Numbered from the stretch's first letter, positions 22,450-35,024 are shown. The stretch is 64,000 nucleotides of DNA from Phoronis australis (GCA_002633005.1 NMRA01000901.1:1-64000); one strand, 5' to 3'. The notes: generated by a model not told the origin, from the letters alone. A program made the numbers and translations.

Positions 22450-25310
22450 AAACTGTGAATCATCATTTCAGGTTGCATTCTGAAGATTCTATCTGCGTCG
22501 ACTATAACGTGTGACACGAAGTTCCAATACAAGCAAGATAAGTAAGCTTCATTATATTAATCTATCATTTCCAAGTCCATTAACACTAACCGCTTCTCCT
22601 CCTAAATTCACCAAAATCTTGTTTGTACATGGACTTTGTATACCTATTTGCAACATACAAAGGGGAACTTGATAACCCAAAAAACACACATACAGTCCCG
22701 TGCAGTGGCTATGACTAAGGAGTGAGTGGTCCGCATTCGTAGTTCGCCAAGGCAAATCTAACACATTGTAAGATAAACTGTTTTTCCAAAGCACTTCAAG
22801 GGAATGGTTAGGAGTATTAATAAAACACATTCTCCATGCAGTAACAATGTCAACAGTTGAAACGTGTCTACACTGAAAATGTATATTTTTCTCAACTAAA
22901 TAAAGGTGAAATAGGGAGAACGAAGACGCGTTGTTTGTATGCGTAAGTTGGAAATAGATTCAAATCTTTATGCGTTTGCAGTTTTTCCAAAACCAGAATT
23001 CGGAAAATACGACCTCAGTGGGATTAGTGAGCTGGAAATTCGTTCCTAGGATTCGTGGCGAGAAGAAAAACACATGTGGGGGGTACTGGAAAAATTATGA
23101 AACACTATTGACGGTGTCCGTGTTGTGATGGCGGTATTGACGAAAAACTGTAGTGGCACCGCATCTCTGATGTGACGGGGGTAATAGTTACCATGCAATC
23201 GAATAGAGAGTTGGAGAAATAACACTTTGCATAGGCAGATTTGGGGGGGCACCCCCACCCTTGGCTGCCGGAAACGAAATGAAATACCATCCAGCAACAG
23301 TGTGAATAGAGAGAAAATATTGGATTTAGGGTTTAGGAACTGGCACTGTACTAGGGGGGCGGGTTCAGATTCCATATCGCGCCGAATCGTGTTTCCTTTT
23401 TTAGTTAACAGATAGATTTCCTGAACATAAGGTTCACGTCCAAGGCACCCGCAACTTTCGGGCGCCTGTGCATTTACAATCGCGCTTTGCCCAACTCCCC
23501 GAAGCAACATTTTGAGATGTTGGGGCCCTCCTTGTGGTATCCTAGATCCGTCACTGCTTTGATACTTACGTTTGTTGTCCGATCGCGGACATCCCTGGTG
23601 GGCGAGGAGTAACGCGCTTGAAAGCATGCCTCGCATTGACTATCATACTGTTGCTAAGGTTTCTTAAAAGCTGAAGCGTATATGGATTGAGCCTGATTAC
23701 GAGATCAATTTTGCGCACCGATTCTAAGGCATACATTGGTGCATACAAAGGACAAACGTATTAAAAGGCAGTATCAGTGGGGTAATTAATCACGTCCGTT
23801 GTGAAGATGACAATTGTGAAGAGAAGTGGGTGTACATAGGAGAAACTCAACAACCCCTGCGCAAATGGTTGTTCCAACGCCGTAGGTGGTGGATAGACAG
23901 ATGGTCAGGATACTGAGAGTTTTGAATAGTCATTCAAAATCATCCTCATTAAGACATGTTATCCTTCACTTAGCATGCACGAAAGAGGGAGGCATGCACT
24001 GCTGAACACTGCTGCATGTATAGATCGTGTATTGCGAAAGCAAAGCAGTGGGCGTCCGCCTGTCCTGTCATTCTACTAATTCAGCAGCATTCCTCAAGAC
24101 TGGAATTGGTACAGTGTACGCTTCGAGGACTTAAGGATTTTTTAATGGCATAGTCAAATTGAACAGTTTTGATTTCTTTGAATACGAATTTCCCCGAGTG
24201 GGTAAACATTACATGTCAGTTATTGTAAACATAAACAAATGGATTGTCTGTAGAATTCGATTTTGACTGTTTACCAATTTGCCATTGGGTTGAATGTCAG
24301 AGTCATATTCGTAAAGTAAGAGAAAAGAAATGCACTTTATTAGCAAAGCGACCATAACATCACTACATTGAATTTAATATAAATGCTCAAGGTTAAATCC
24401 CAAAATCACGGTTCCAGTTTTCTAAATTATCAGTTCGTTTTTCATTCATGTAAATTCATTTAATTTTTGGCGCTTAATAAAAGCCACAAAACATTTTGAT
24501 AGCATTTGGTGCAAAATTAAACCTTTTAAATTTGGAGAAATGTGCACAAAGTAAATTGAGCCAAAGTTTCTGTTAAAATCGGTAAGCGATTTCTGAGATA
24601 AAATGTTAGCAATTTAACCAAATTTGGACATTTTGAAGTCCTGCATACCGTTTTAAAAACCGTTTCCAAACGTAATACTCTGTGTCACTGTGTGCCCCAA
24701 CGCTTCATTGATTTTAAAACGCAAAATGTGTAAATGAACTGCAGCATTTCCAATTACAAGTCGTTTGTTTTCTAAAACTAAGTAGTTTGGAGTTTGAAAC
24801 ATTATCAATCTCCCCCGATTGTTAACGAATGAACAGCCAACTCAGGTCAAAGGTAGTGTGTAAATCCGCAATATCATGATTAATTGAGTAGAAAAATATC
24901 TGAACCGATTTCCTGGGCCGCTAATCCTTTCCAAATTATTATTGATACCGGTAGGGATTCCATAAGGAACACTTCATGTACGAGAGCGATTTCATGTCAG
25001 CTGGATTTTCGTTTTTAGTAGGCTGAAGAGGGGAAAATGTTTAAAAAGTCGTGTATAATACATTTTATCCAGTCGTAGGCTGCATCTTGTGGTATTTTTG
25101 AAAAGTAATACTTCACATTGATCTTTTAGCACGGACTACGTCTGTCCCAAGGAAATGTGCCCCATGGACAAGCACGTGTATGGAAGTTATTATTACACAA
25201 GCGTAAGTGGATATTACTCTTTCAAAAATACATTACAGACCGCTGATGTTCATCTACGTATAGGAGTTGACAAGAAAGTACCTTACTTTGCATATGTGGT
25301 ATACCATGGG
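22450..25310. other. Unassigned region with transposon-like ends
   Basis: A GC-richer block at about 23220-23570 contains the run TTGGGGGGGCACCCCCACCC and ends near CCTAGATCCGTCACTGC. Ends of this kind are typical of common non-autonomous DNA elements, but matching terminal inverted repeats were not found. The 196-codon minus-strand open frame across it (23046-23636) looks accidental. The remainder is AT-rich and unassigned. Confidence 0.4.
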
Positions 25311-25317
25311 CTGACTT

Positions 25318-25550
25318 CAAAAAACTGACTTATGTTGACATTTGACTTAAGTCTAAACTTTGTCTCGACTTCCGTACATGAAAATTCTAGTTACGGTAAA
25401 ATAGTCAAAACTATAACTTAAAATTTAAGTCAAAGACTTAAGTCAATTCAATCTTAAAATCTCGTTTTGAAAAGGATTAAGACAAATTTTTAAGCTTTTT
25501 CTTAAAATTGACTAAAATTTAAAAATTGTCAGATCTAAGTCAGATTTCTG
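25318..25550. mobile_element. MITE-like element rich in ACTTAAGT
   Basis: Imperfect terminal inverted repeats: the left AAACTGACTTATGTTGACA corresponds to the right TGTCAGATCTAAGTCAGATTT read on the opposite strand. The interior is packed with AAGTC/GACTT and TTAAG sub-repeats that can fold back on themselves. No coding potential. Probably a small non-autonomous DNA transposon; exact ends and target duplication were not settled. Confidence 0.5.
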
Positions 25551-25559
25551 GAACATGGC

Positions 25560-26995
25560 CCTTGCTTACACAAATAAAAGGGAGCGATGTGCAGGTCCAG
25601 CTTCAACCGACGTCCCAAATTGCCCTAATTTCAAAGTTGCGCCCATTTGTGTGAGCGACACTATTCTAAATTAGCACAATTTTTCCAAATTGTCAGCAAA
25701 GGTTTTGCTAATGACAGGTTTCGCAGTACTATAGTACAGGCCCAAATTGCCACAACAACGTTAGTTTAATCAGTGGGATATTCTACATGTAGCTGCGGTG
25801 ATCAGATCTTTCACCTATAAGGCACGGTGCAATAAAAAAGACCCAAATTCAAGCTGCAGCAAAAATATTGGGAAATTCGAGGAAATTCTTCTGAAGCCCA
25901 CAAGACCTCCTCATCTCTCAGCACCCTCGACCCACGACTCCCTTGACCCACAACCTGTTGCAATAGGGGTATGTTTGTGCTTTTTACATATTTCACAATC
26001 TAACTACGTCGCTGAGTGACGTTCTAATAAGACATACTTACCCGCCAGTGTGCTCTGGCTCAAGTTTGGCGATTAAAAGTAGAAAGTGGTGTGACATCGT
26101 GATGTGAAATAGTGCATTGCAAGGGCGATATCGCTTTGATGGAAAAAGTTTCACGAGTGGCTACCTTTGGCCCAGTTCTACTAAACCTAGGGAGAGAGAC
26201 GGTTAACGTGAATGTACATAATTTTACTTTATAATTGTTATTATTTGCTTTCTGTTTTACACATTCTAAATATCACGTTGAACTATTCTTAGGCAACAGT
26301 TTGTTTTTTCAAACGGTATTTATTGATGAATTACAGTTTTGTCAGTTCTCGGCACTCCGCAAAAAACTGAAACTGCCATTTCACTGAAGATCAGCCGACA
26401 CGATTAATATCTACATGTTATTATGGTACTCAGCTGCACTTAATCGTGGAGCTTAGACGCATCCGCTTACTTGCGGAACGCATTAGAACAAAACTCTTGC
26501 AAAGCAGACGCATGATACATGTAGGAGCATGGTAAGGCAAGTACAAGGAGGCTTTTTTGCCCCTACTTGCAATATTATGGAGTGTTGTTTCGGATAAAGG
26601 TTCATGTCAGGCGCGTAGGAAGGCAAACATTTTTGGGGGGCACAAACCATTTCAACTTCGCCAAACAGTCCCCCACCCTTTGCCAACACCTCCTCCACCC
26701 ACCCCCACCTCGCCGCGTGCACCCGATGCCACAATATTTGTACCTAATCTCCCTCGCCCGCCCTAGGTGGGAGGCAGAGTGGCGAATTTAGGAGTGTCCA
26801 TGCGGCCGGTGCGCCAGAAAAAGTCTCTCAGATTCCATTTGGCAGTTCGGAGGTAAAACCTTGGCTAATACTCTGCCCTGTCAAAACTCCCAAACTCAAA
26901 ATCCTGAATCCGTCCGACCTTTGACAATCCCGCGGGGGTGAAGCCATCAAAAGTTTAGTAAAAGTGAACCACGGAGAATCAGACTGGGTCAGTTC
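25560..26995. other. Unassigned sequence with a short GC-rich repeat-like block
   Basis: Bases 26605-26775 (GCGCGTAGGAAGGC, TTTTGGGGGGCAC, later a C-rich run) resemble a non-autonomous element end, but no clear inverted partner was seen. Open frames here are accidental. Confidence 0.4.
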
Positions 26996-26999
26996 GGAG

Positions 27000-27185
27000 A
27001 AATCTCCTCGCGGTGTCGCTGCTGTACTGGTGGTAATTGAATTGCGCAGTCGTGGCTGTCTGGATGTAAACAACTTGTAAAAGATAGAATTGTTATCAAA
27101 ATACGTCGTCGCGCTAAGCCTTATTACTGCTAATTTCCCTGGTGAAGTCTTCGACAGGTGGCCAAAAATTCCCAAGAGACCTAAA
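27000..27185 (-). repeat. Dispersed repeat, copy related to 33297-33475
   Basis: The reverse complement aligns over about 180 nt with 33297-33475. Shared blocks: CACCTGTCGA, TTTTGATAACAATT, CAGCAGCGACACC. It lies only about 120 nt from a second repeat (27309-27501), so the two may belong to one composite element. Confidence 0.6.
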
Positions 27186-27308
27186 TGTTACTATATTTGT
27201 GGACAATTGCGGGCAAAAGGGTCAACTAACTGAAAAAAGTGTGTGGTTGCTGAAGAACAGTGTGTGCTCTATGCATTGCTTGTGTTTCGTGAATAAAATC
27301 ATATTCTG

Positions 27309-27501
27309 CTTCAAAAGGATTCCACCGTATGCCGGTCAGCACGGCACGACGGTCGTATAATACCATGGAGTGACAATGACGCAGACAGGACGGTGAGATG
27401 GACCACCTGCACCACCCCTTCTGCGTATCTCCTGTCACTTCGTTACGGTGCTGGGAAGAGTTGGGGGTAAGTTAGTAAAACTTTCATTTTCGAGAACACG
27501 T
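27309..27501 (+). repeat. Dispersed repeat, copy related to 7592-7783
   Basis: Inverted relative to the 7.6-kb copy. Begins TTCAAAAGGATTCCACCG and ends CTTTCATTTTCGAGA. A stop interrupts the reading that is open in the other copy. Confidence 0.6.
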
Positions 27502-27697
27502 GTGTGTTTAGACATGGACACTTGTCTTTCTCCTGTATATTTGAAAATCCCCATAACATATAAAGCACATTTTCAAACCTGTGCAACGTAGGTGTTCAGG
27601 TTTGTGTTTTGGTGTGGAATGTTCAGATGAGATTTTATTACTCAGAATCTCTTATTTTGGTTTATGTTATATTGAAACAGCAAATGTTAAAACTCCA

Positions 27698-28159
27698 TCA
27701 TCTAAAGCAAAACAGTACAATGTTGCGGCAAGAATAAATTATCCGATCAAAATGATTTTTCGCTCCTTTAGAGAATATCATTGTATTCACTATAACCACA
27801 GAAGGAAAAACATCATGCGCCATTGCATCGATGTATGAAGACGCTGAAACTTTGTCGAGACCAGTCATGTTCGTCACCTTAATGGGAAGCTTTATATCTT
27901 GATCATTCTTACAGCGGTTCTGTGTCTGCAATGTAATGGTGTTCGCCATTCTCTGTTTGTAGTCATGGTGTACACTAGAGGTATGTTGATAAAGATCCAA
28001 ATAAACTCCCGTAAGTCCGATTAAGGATTGTTTTTGGGATTTGGAAAGTACTGCCAGTTTTTTACTTGATACACTTTTCAAAAACATTCGGGATTCGTCT
28101 TTGTTTTTAGTGGTTATGGTTTTCATTACGTGCATAGTTACTAAATATTTTTCTGGCAT
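27698..28159 (-). CDS. Unrecognised 153-codon open frame
   Basis: This is one of the longest open frames not explained by a known mobile element. It is lysine- and serine-rich with a VTNMTGLDKVSASSYIDAM stretch towards the C-terminal half. A splice acceptor (TTTTTGTAAATGCCAG then AAAAATA) lies in phase 1 just after the nominal start, so it could be an internal or terminal exon rather than a gene. No good donor was seen near the 3' end, and no domain is recognised. It could be chance in AT-rich DNA. Confidence 0.2.
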   Translation of the reverse strand: MPEKYLVTMHVMKTITTKNKDESRMFLKSVSSKKLAVLSKSQKQSLIGLTGVYLDLYQHTSSVHHDYKQRMANTITLQTQNRCKNDQDIKLPIKVTNMTGLDKVSASSYIDAMAHDVFPSVVIVNTMIFSKGAKNHFDRIIYSCRNIVLFCFR

Positions 28160-31100
28160 TTACAAAAACTTTTAGAAGTATTTTAGAGTCAGACACATTT
28201 TGCTGGTTTCAGCAGAAATAATAGCAACAAACTCATACCAAGTATTTAATTCTATTGGAAAAGACAAAAGCTGATGCCTATTCAGTATAAGTTTATGACA
28301 TAATCATGTAACTTACATGTAACGAACGCGTCGTTCATCAAAAGAGTGTTGATGCAGTTTCCCAAATACTGTAGCCGTAAAAGAGTCGCAGTTTTAGCGC
28401 AATAATAATATAATAAACATTTAATTGTGATTTTTATTTCATAGAGCCGGTTCCTGAGATTAAAAGATGTTGATTTGGAGTTGATTTCCTGATATTTTGG
28501 CGTTTAGTAGCAGCTTCCAACGTGACTAAAATCGAATGAAACTTTGTATTTTTTTAAGAAGAGTCATACATTTTTTCACATCAAGTAATTTTGTTTCACA
28601 ATGTCAGTAACATACTTGCTCATCTAGTGGAATTTAGCAACGTCATCATGACTTTGTAGTTTTAGCGATTTGACGTCAAATTTCGCATTGTTAGGGGAAT
28701 ACGTTTTGGGTTAAAATACCTCGAAAATTGAAAACAATAATAATTTAATTGTCCAGTTCATAAAACACTGATCAATATAATATGAACAGCCCATTTTTCA
28801 AAAAAATATTTCAGTCAGTAGTTTAAATAGATGCGACTTTTTGTAAACATATGGAAAATTCGCACTTTTGTCGGAGGCGCCTTTTTTAAACAGCTGTGGA
28901 AGATACTAGGTAATTCTGCAACCCATATATGTTTTAGATTTTGCAGTAGGCAAATAATAAAATGCAAATTGTAAAAATATTAACAATCAATTAAATAGTT
29001 TCTAAGCCCCCAATAAAGTTTAAATTACACATTTAGAATGTTCTGTTATCATATATGTACATGTACTTCCTACCTGCAGGTATGATGTAACTTGTCCTTG
29101 CAAGATCTAGTCGAAAAACGCAAAGTTTACGCCTCTTAATTTCCACGACCCGCAATTTAGACCAAACTGATTATATGGCTTTTCATGACATGATTCATGT
29201 TATCAAAGTTTCCTAACATTTTGATTTAATCACTACATGCGCTTGTATACCACTATCTACACGGAGTTATCAGAGAAAAGTAAACGATCACGACGAACCA
29301 GATGTGTTTTGAATCTAATTCCAAAATCGCGCAATTAGACATAAATTAAACATTGATACCTTCATCTAGAAATGTTTTACAAATTCATAAAACACGTATG
29401 GTATTGTTTCCGGAGAAACGACAAGTGGTCAAATGTATTTGTCATATTGGCAAAATGTTCCTGGAAGACGGGTTTAGTTCAAAATTGTAAGGTTCATTCC
29501 ACTCCTTTGTCTCCCTAAACGTTTTTAATTCCAAGGTATTTGCTCTTGCAATTATGTCCCAAATATCCCCTGCCTCTATTCCATTGTTCTGGTTGCCGTA
29601 AAAAACACAATGTAAATAAAAAAATTGTTCTAAAAATATTTCAATCATTAGCTTAATGGGGTTATTCAGCAATCTTAACATTACTAAGGTCGCGCGTGTT
29701 CTAGTGGTGATAGATTAACAGCCTCGATTTCGCGAACCCTTTAAATACATGGTGAAATGGCTTGCAGCCGTGCCAGCTGAATCTGAGATCGTGTGAAAAT
29801 GGTGCTTCCATGAGAGGAAGTAAGCATGACCATATACAAAGGTAAGGTTTGTGATTATTTTAACGATAATTCCGTGTTTACAATACTGATACTTGGCCGA
29901 GGTCGACTTCCCGGCAGTCCCCAGTCGGTTTTTCGTTGTGGAGATTGATGTGTGTTACGATACTTGACGTACCACTCGGGATTTTTTCGTATATCAAAGG
30001 AGCATTAGTGGTTGGAATTCTTTCTAACAGGTTTAACGGAGACAGTTACATCAATCAATGCTGAAGTTTTATGCTATCAATTCGATATTGGTTAGTGAGG
30101 TAAGATTACAAAGCCCAAAAGGGTACATGGCAAATATCCGTCTATCTATTACGCGTTTGCCTGGAAATATGCCATGCCTGTTTTCAACTGACGTTTTTAG
30201 GTTTGAGGGCTAGTATCGTGGAGAGGAGATATGCATCGCTTCTGCAACAGTACCTGGTTTTAAGCAATTGACTGCAGATAGCTAACCAGCAAGATCTTCC
30301 TATCCAGTGCAGATCATTTGTTAAAACCTACTTTCTATATCGGAGACAAAGAACAAAGCCTTTGATAAGGGACAGGTATTTTTTAAAAAAGGTATGTAAG
30401 TTGTTTTGTTACTATACTTATTCAGGACCTTAGCACTGGATTGTCGGAGGGGGTTGGGGTTATAAAATTTGGTACACCTGAATGTGTGGAAATAACGGTT
30501 AATGGTGAGGTAATTCTTAACCTTCTTGGAGTTCTTTCACGTTTCATGAAACTGCTTTGCTGTACACTGTAAACCCCTAAATATTTATTACATTCTCTTA
30601 ATTCCCAACAACTGAACAGTCTTAACTCATGCCTTGAGCAAGTCGTTTATAAATTCATATGACCCTCATTTTGTGAGAAGTGCATTTTTGATGTGAACAT
30701 ACGAGTGAGGTCGTGTTTGAACATATGTTTCTTACCGCCAATACACAAACACTGGTGCCTTAGGATTTTTCTTAAAGAAGAAAAAAATCATCCATCATTT
30801 TTAAGAGACCCAAGTTTTCATATCCTCTATAAGAAGAAAAAAAATCTGAAAAACGGTTAACTCAGCCTTAGACAAGATATGTGGTTGAGAGGCCAATGAA
30901 TCTGTAGTCGGTGTTCATATTTGATAAAAGTATCAAAAATCAAAAGCTTTGAAAACGGGTAACAAAGGTTTCAAGTAGTCTCAAATAATTTGCATATTGT
31001 GAAGACAAGTGGTGCGTTTAAAGCATTGTTATGGCGGCCAATGTAAAATAAAGACGGACGCAGTCCTATACTTATCGATATTTATTAAAGTATATACATG

Positions 31101-33290
31101 TACACTGTAGCTTTCTTGGAAAAGCGATTATTTAATTTTGTGAGAAATTGTAAAGTAGTTACCATATCATGTTTTTGAAAAATGAGGACAACATTTTTGA
31201 CCAAACCTCACGTACTTAATCATTCATGTTTCAATATTTGTTCCAGGCTCATAAACATTTTTAAGGCCACTGCAAGCCGCAACTTAGTTAAGCTTTGTTA
31301 CTCTTTTCTCTTCCCAGTGCATGTTGTCCATACAGCAGCAGTGCTGCATGTCACAATGCACAAGAAAATGGCCCTGCAGAAATGTGAATCGCAGTACCTT
31401 ACGAAAATGCGCCAGTGTGTTTGTGTGTGAAGGGGAACTATACCTGACTGCTACACCAACCAGCTTCAGTGATGAGGATGCCCTTTCAAAGGCAATGAGT
31501 CACGTGTGGAGAACAATGGCTTATTTCATCTGCTGGAAGAAACATGAAGGACTGAAGCTAAAGAAGACCTAGTAACACTCTGGCGTAGTTCAGGGTCAGA
31601 TTTTGGGCACAAAGCGAGTCAAGTGATTTGCTGTTGTGTTTACCTCCAAGGATCTACATTTAATTGTGGACTTATTGAACCTGAATGAGTTAACGTGAAG
31701 AAAATCCAAGTGCTTAAACTGGACCTATTATACAGGCGCTTCTAAAGGCCATTAGAACGCTATCCCAGTGAAATGAAAACCAAAAGCACCTTGCATAAAT
31801 ACCTGTCCTTTCTCACTGAGTAACATCAACTTTTCTTTTCAGAAGAAATGTTTTAAACTAATGGTAAAAACTGTTCAACTTGGTATGCATTATGCAAACA
31901 TGACATTAAGGGACTGCGTCGATTGTGCATCGACTGTCTTATTGTCAGTAAAAAGCCCGTTATTATTACGCTTTGATGATCGAATATTTTTTTATCAACA
32001 GCCTGCAAGTTTGTCACTAATTATTCAAACCACAATATTTCTTCAGTTTTAAAGCATCATACAGTGCAGTTGTATTGCTTCTTTATCAGGCTGTAAAGAT
32101 TACCGATTACGCTTGAGAAACACTTTCCTGATGACCTAAAGAAATGTCCCGCAACAAAAACAAAGTATTCCCTCTTATTGCATTTGATTTGTTTATATGT
32201 GAAACTAATTTTAGATTTTGAACATTCATAATTTTGTGTTAACTTGACTCCCAGCAAAAGTTCCACATGCAAGCAAAGTATGATTTCAAACGGAGCTAGC
32301 CTGATAAGAGTCCGCTATGCACAAGATTGGAGCATAAGCAATAATCAGTGTATTTAAAACAAAATGGCAAAATGAAAAAACACATACGCACAACAGAACA
32401 ACATTATTTGTTAAAAACAATTGTAATTTTTCCCAATCAGGGATAGCAAGGGCTGACTTTTTTAATTGAAAGGTTCAATTCCCTCATCTTATTGCTGAAC
32501 GACTGCTTTTCACTTTGGCGAGAGGTAAAATTGGGTAAGGCGGCAGGTTTCAGTCGTTTTCTCTCACCTGTAACAGAATATTCAGAGACATGTTAGCAAA
32601 TTATTAAAGAAAACAAAAGACAAAACTACTTTTGTAAGGCAGAACTTACTTGACATTTCATCTTCATATTGATACAAAGACACTAATATTCTTTTTACCC
32701 AAGCCTTATTTAAGATCTGAATTAAAATACGTTTTTCTGATCTCAACAAATACAAACTCAATCTACGTGTAGGTGTCAATATTTATCACAATGCAATGTT
32801 ATGAATTTACTGAATACCTAATTCACGTTAATTCGGTAACTATAATCTGGCAGTCCCGGGGGTGGGGTTTGTTATAGAATAATGAAACCCACTCATCTAG
32901 AGAAGTTGATTGGATATAGCGTGGCATTGTAAAGTAACTGCTGTGAAAAAGTCGCCATTGACTTCTGAGTGGCACGTCCCATACCCGTCTTGTATTGGTA
33001 GCACTCCCGCCAGGACAATATGTGGGTATGTGGTGCTAGCCTAACTGGGTGCCGAGTGAGTTTTTGAAGAGAAAAACTTAGTTCCACTGAATAAACACGT
33101 TATTTAGAGGGCTATCTTGTGGGGAAAACATCACTGTACGATGTCGATAGAAACTTGATTGCTAAAAACTTACGAAGTAACGTGATCATGTAGTCTCTCA
33201 AAGGAAGACACACACGGGGTATGAGGCTACGCCATCCACTCACTTTCTGTCACTTGGTTGACCCGTTTGACCGCAATTTTCCGCGCCTGT
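28160..33290. other. 5.1-kb unassigned region
   Basis: Mostly AT-rich without recognisable genes. A possible exon at 31320-31572 is listed separately. Confidence 0.45.
31320..31572 (+). CDS. Possible terminal exon or coding relic
   Basis: A good acceptor (TACTCTTTTCTCTTCCCAG, ending just before 31320) is followed by an 84-codon open frame to a TAG at 31570. It is rich in cysteine at the start (CCMSQCTRKWPCRNV) and ends in a patterned stretch GELYLTATPTSFSDEDALSK, SHVWRTMAYFICWKKHEG. The composition looks coding-like, but I recognise no domain and no upstream exon. It could be the last exon of an unknown gene or a transposon relic. Confidence 0.22.
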
Positions 33291-33296
33291 AATATT

Positions 33297-33475
33297 CTTA
33301 GGTGTTCTGGGAATTTGTGACCACCTGTCGACGAATTACACCAGGTAAAATAGCAACAATAAGGCTTTGCGCGACGAAGTATTTTGATAACAATTTCGTC
33401 TTTTTACCAGAAGACAGCGACGCATGCGCACTTCAATCACCACTAGTGCAGCAGCGACACCACGTCGAATTGAAA
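33297..33475 (+). repeat. Dispersed repeat, copy related to 27000-27185
   Basis: Contains CCACCTGTCGACGAATTACA, TATTTTGATAACAATTTC and GCAGCAGCGACACCACG, matching the inverted copy near 27.1 kb. Sequence beyond 33480 is no longer similar. Confidence 0.6.
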
Positions 33476-33719
33476 GTGGGTTTTCAGGAGCCATATAAGT
33501 GTTATACCTTTGCCAGAGACCTCTTTGTTTAATTGGCCAAAAAGGAAAAAATTAATTCGGTGAAGGGCGAATTTTTTCGCTATTTTGCAGTTGGAAAAAC
33601 TAAAATAGGAAACCTAAAAAACAACAATGTATTAAAACAGTTGCGAACACCCACGAATTTTACTTGAACATTAAGAGGGACGTGGATCAAACATGTAAAT
33701 GTAATATTCCTTTTTGCAG

Positions 33720-33769
33720 ATTTGGCGGCGTGTATTCTTGCAATCAATTTGTTTCAAGTAGAACAACTG
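33720..33769 (+). CDS. Candidate 50-nt exon (rest of signal peptide)
   Basis: A small interval framed by a strong acceptor (ATATTCCTTTTTGCAG) and a consensus donor (GTAAGT). Entered in phase 1 from 20340 it reads YLAACILAINLFQVEQL, which completes a hydrophobic core with the preceding SIVFACLLI. It leaves in phase 0, whereas the next recognised exon (36333) needs phase 1. One further small exon is therefore missing, or this exon belongs elsewhere. Confidence 0.35.
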
Positions 33770-34006
33770 GTAAGTAACCGATCTGACACATTTTCATAAG
33801 TTTAAATATCGCATCGAGTGTTCTGCGTTTTGTGTTTTTTCTTTGTTAAGTTGTATTAAAGCTGGATTTAAAACGTAATAATATTTTTTGAATTCACTGT
33901 AAATCGAGCATTACTTAAGTCGGCTATGAACCGGAGCTGTGCTAAAAAATCGAAATTTCAATCTAAACCACTTGCGTACTCAATTTTGTCACAAGCTACT
34001 CAAAAA

Positions 34007-34246
34007 CTATTATTAAAATTTCTTGGTCGATTGACACCGACCTCTTCTCTATTTATACTGTCACGGCGTTTCGGTCTGTCTATTCTCCGGCCAACGTCCG
34101 GTGTTCAGGCGTTCTTAGAAGAACAAGCACGGATGTGTGGTACATGTACATTCATTGTGTGATTTTTGCAGGATTTGTACCCACGATTCATGAAACTACA
34201 GATAATTCGAGTCCAGCAACTGAACCACTACACCACGGAGTCATCC
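34007..34246 (-). mobile_element. tRNA-derived SINE, copy 1
   Basis: About 240 nt inverted relative to copy 2 at 35928-36152. On the minus strand it begins with a tRNA-like head (CCGTGGTGTAGTGGTTCAG as A-box region, GCTGGACTCGAATTATCTG, then a B-box-like GTGGGTACAAATCC), continues with GGCCGGAGAATAGACAGACC and GAAACGCCGTGACAG, and ends in ATTTTAATAATAG. The head resembles tRNA-Ser/Leu with a long variable arm. Confidence 0.8.
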
Positions 34247-34599
34247 ACTTACTTACAGGAAATTTAATTATACTGTTCAGCCATTCACAACACTTTTACT
34301 GGTGCCAACGTATCGCTTGAATGAATCGTTTTACTCCACTAAATCATCAAATTTTGACGTATCGACGTAAAATCCTTGCAAATTCGTCTAGTTCTTAAAT
34401 AAACGTGTTGTTTTGTTTCACGGTTACGGATATTTAGGTATTTGAACGTATAGTGGCCTACACAGCTCGGTCAAGTTGTGCAAACTTCTAGATTCTGTAG
34501 GCCAATTTATCATGGTCGATCGCAAAACTTTGGGTCTGTTTGGTGATAAATTCGAATCATTCTTCCGTGAAATGCATACATGTGAGATAGCTGTGTGTT

Positions 34600-34740
34600 G
34601 TACTTTGAATCTTGCGATTTTTTCAGTTCTAATCACACAAAACTCTTGTTATCCCAGCCAGTGCCTTGGAACTCGACCAGGCCCGTCGCGGCCGCCGGGA
34701 CTGGACATCACGAACATATACCAGCTTAAGTAAGAAACTA
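34600..34740 (+). other. GC-rich patch with splice-like borders
   Basis: An AT-rich region suddenly carries GGCCCGTCGCGGCCGCCGGG between acceptor-like TTTTTTCAG/TTATCCCAG and donor-like AAGTAAGA. One frame reads LGTRPGPSRPPGLDITNIYQ. The phases do not fit the neighbouring exons, so it is noted only as a possible unassigned exon. Confidence 0.2.
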
Positions 34741-35024
34741 AACCTCCGGTAACGAATAAACTATACTAGTGAGCAAAAGAAATAGTGTGGACGTAATTAT
34801 TTAGGTGAATTAGCGACGAAACTGCAAATATACTTACTTGTCGGGGGCGGTGAAGTCAAGTTGCCCTTTTACAGACCCATCAGGGCGAAAGTTGTACAAA
34901 AACAATGATGTGAATAATAAATTTGTGTATCTAAATGAAGATTCCCCTATCTCGTGGCCATATCACATAAGTCGAGTTATTTTTTTCACACCAGCTTTCT
35001 GTCAGCAAACACTGAATTAGCATG

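Noticed and set aside
23046-23636. 196-codon minus-strand open frame
   Set aside because: It crosses a G/C-run block typical of non-autonomous element ends and has no recognisable protein features.
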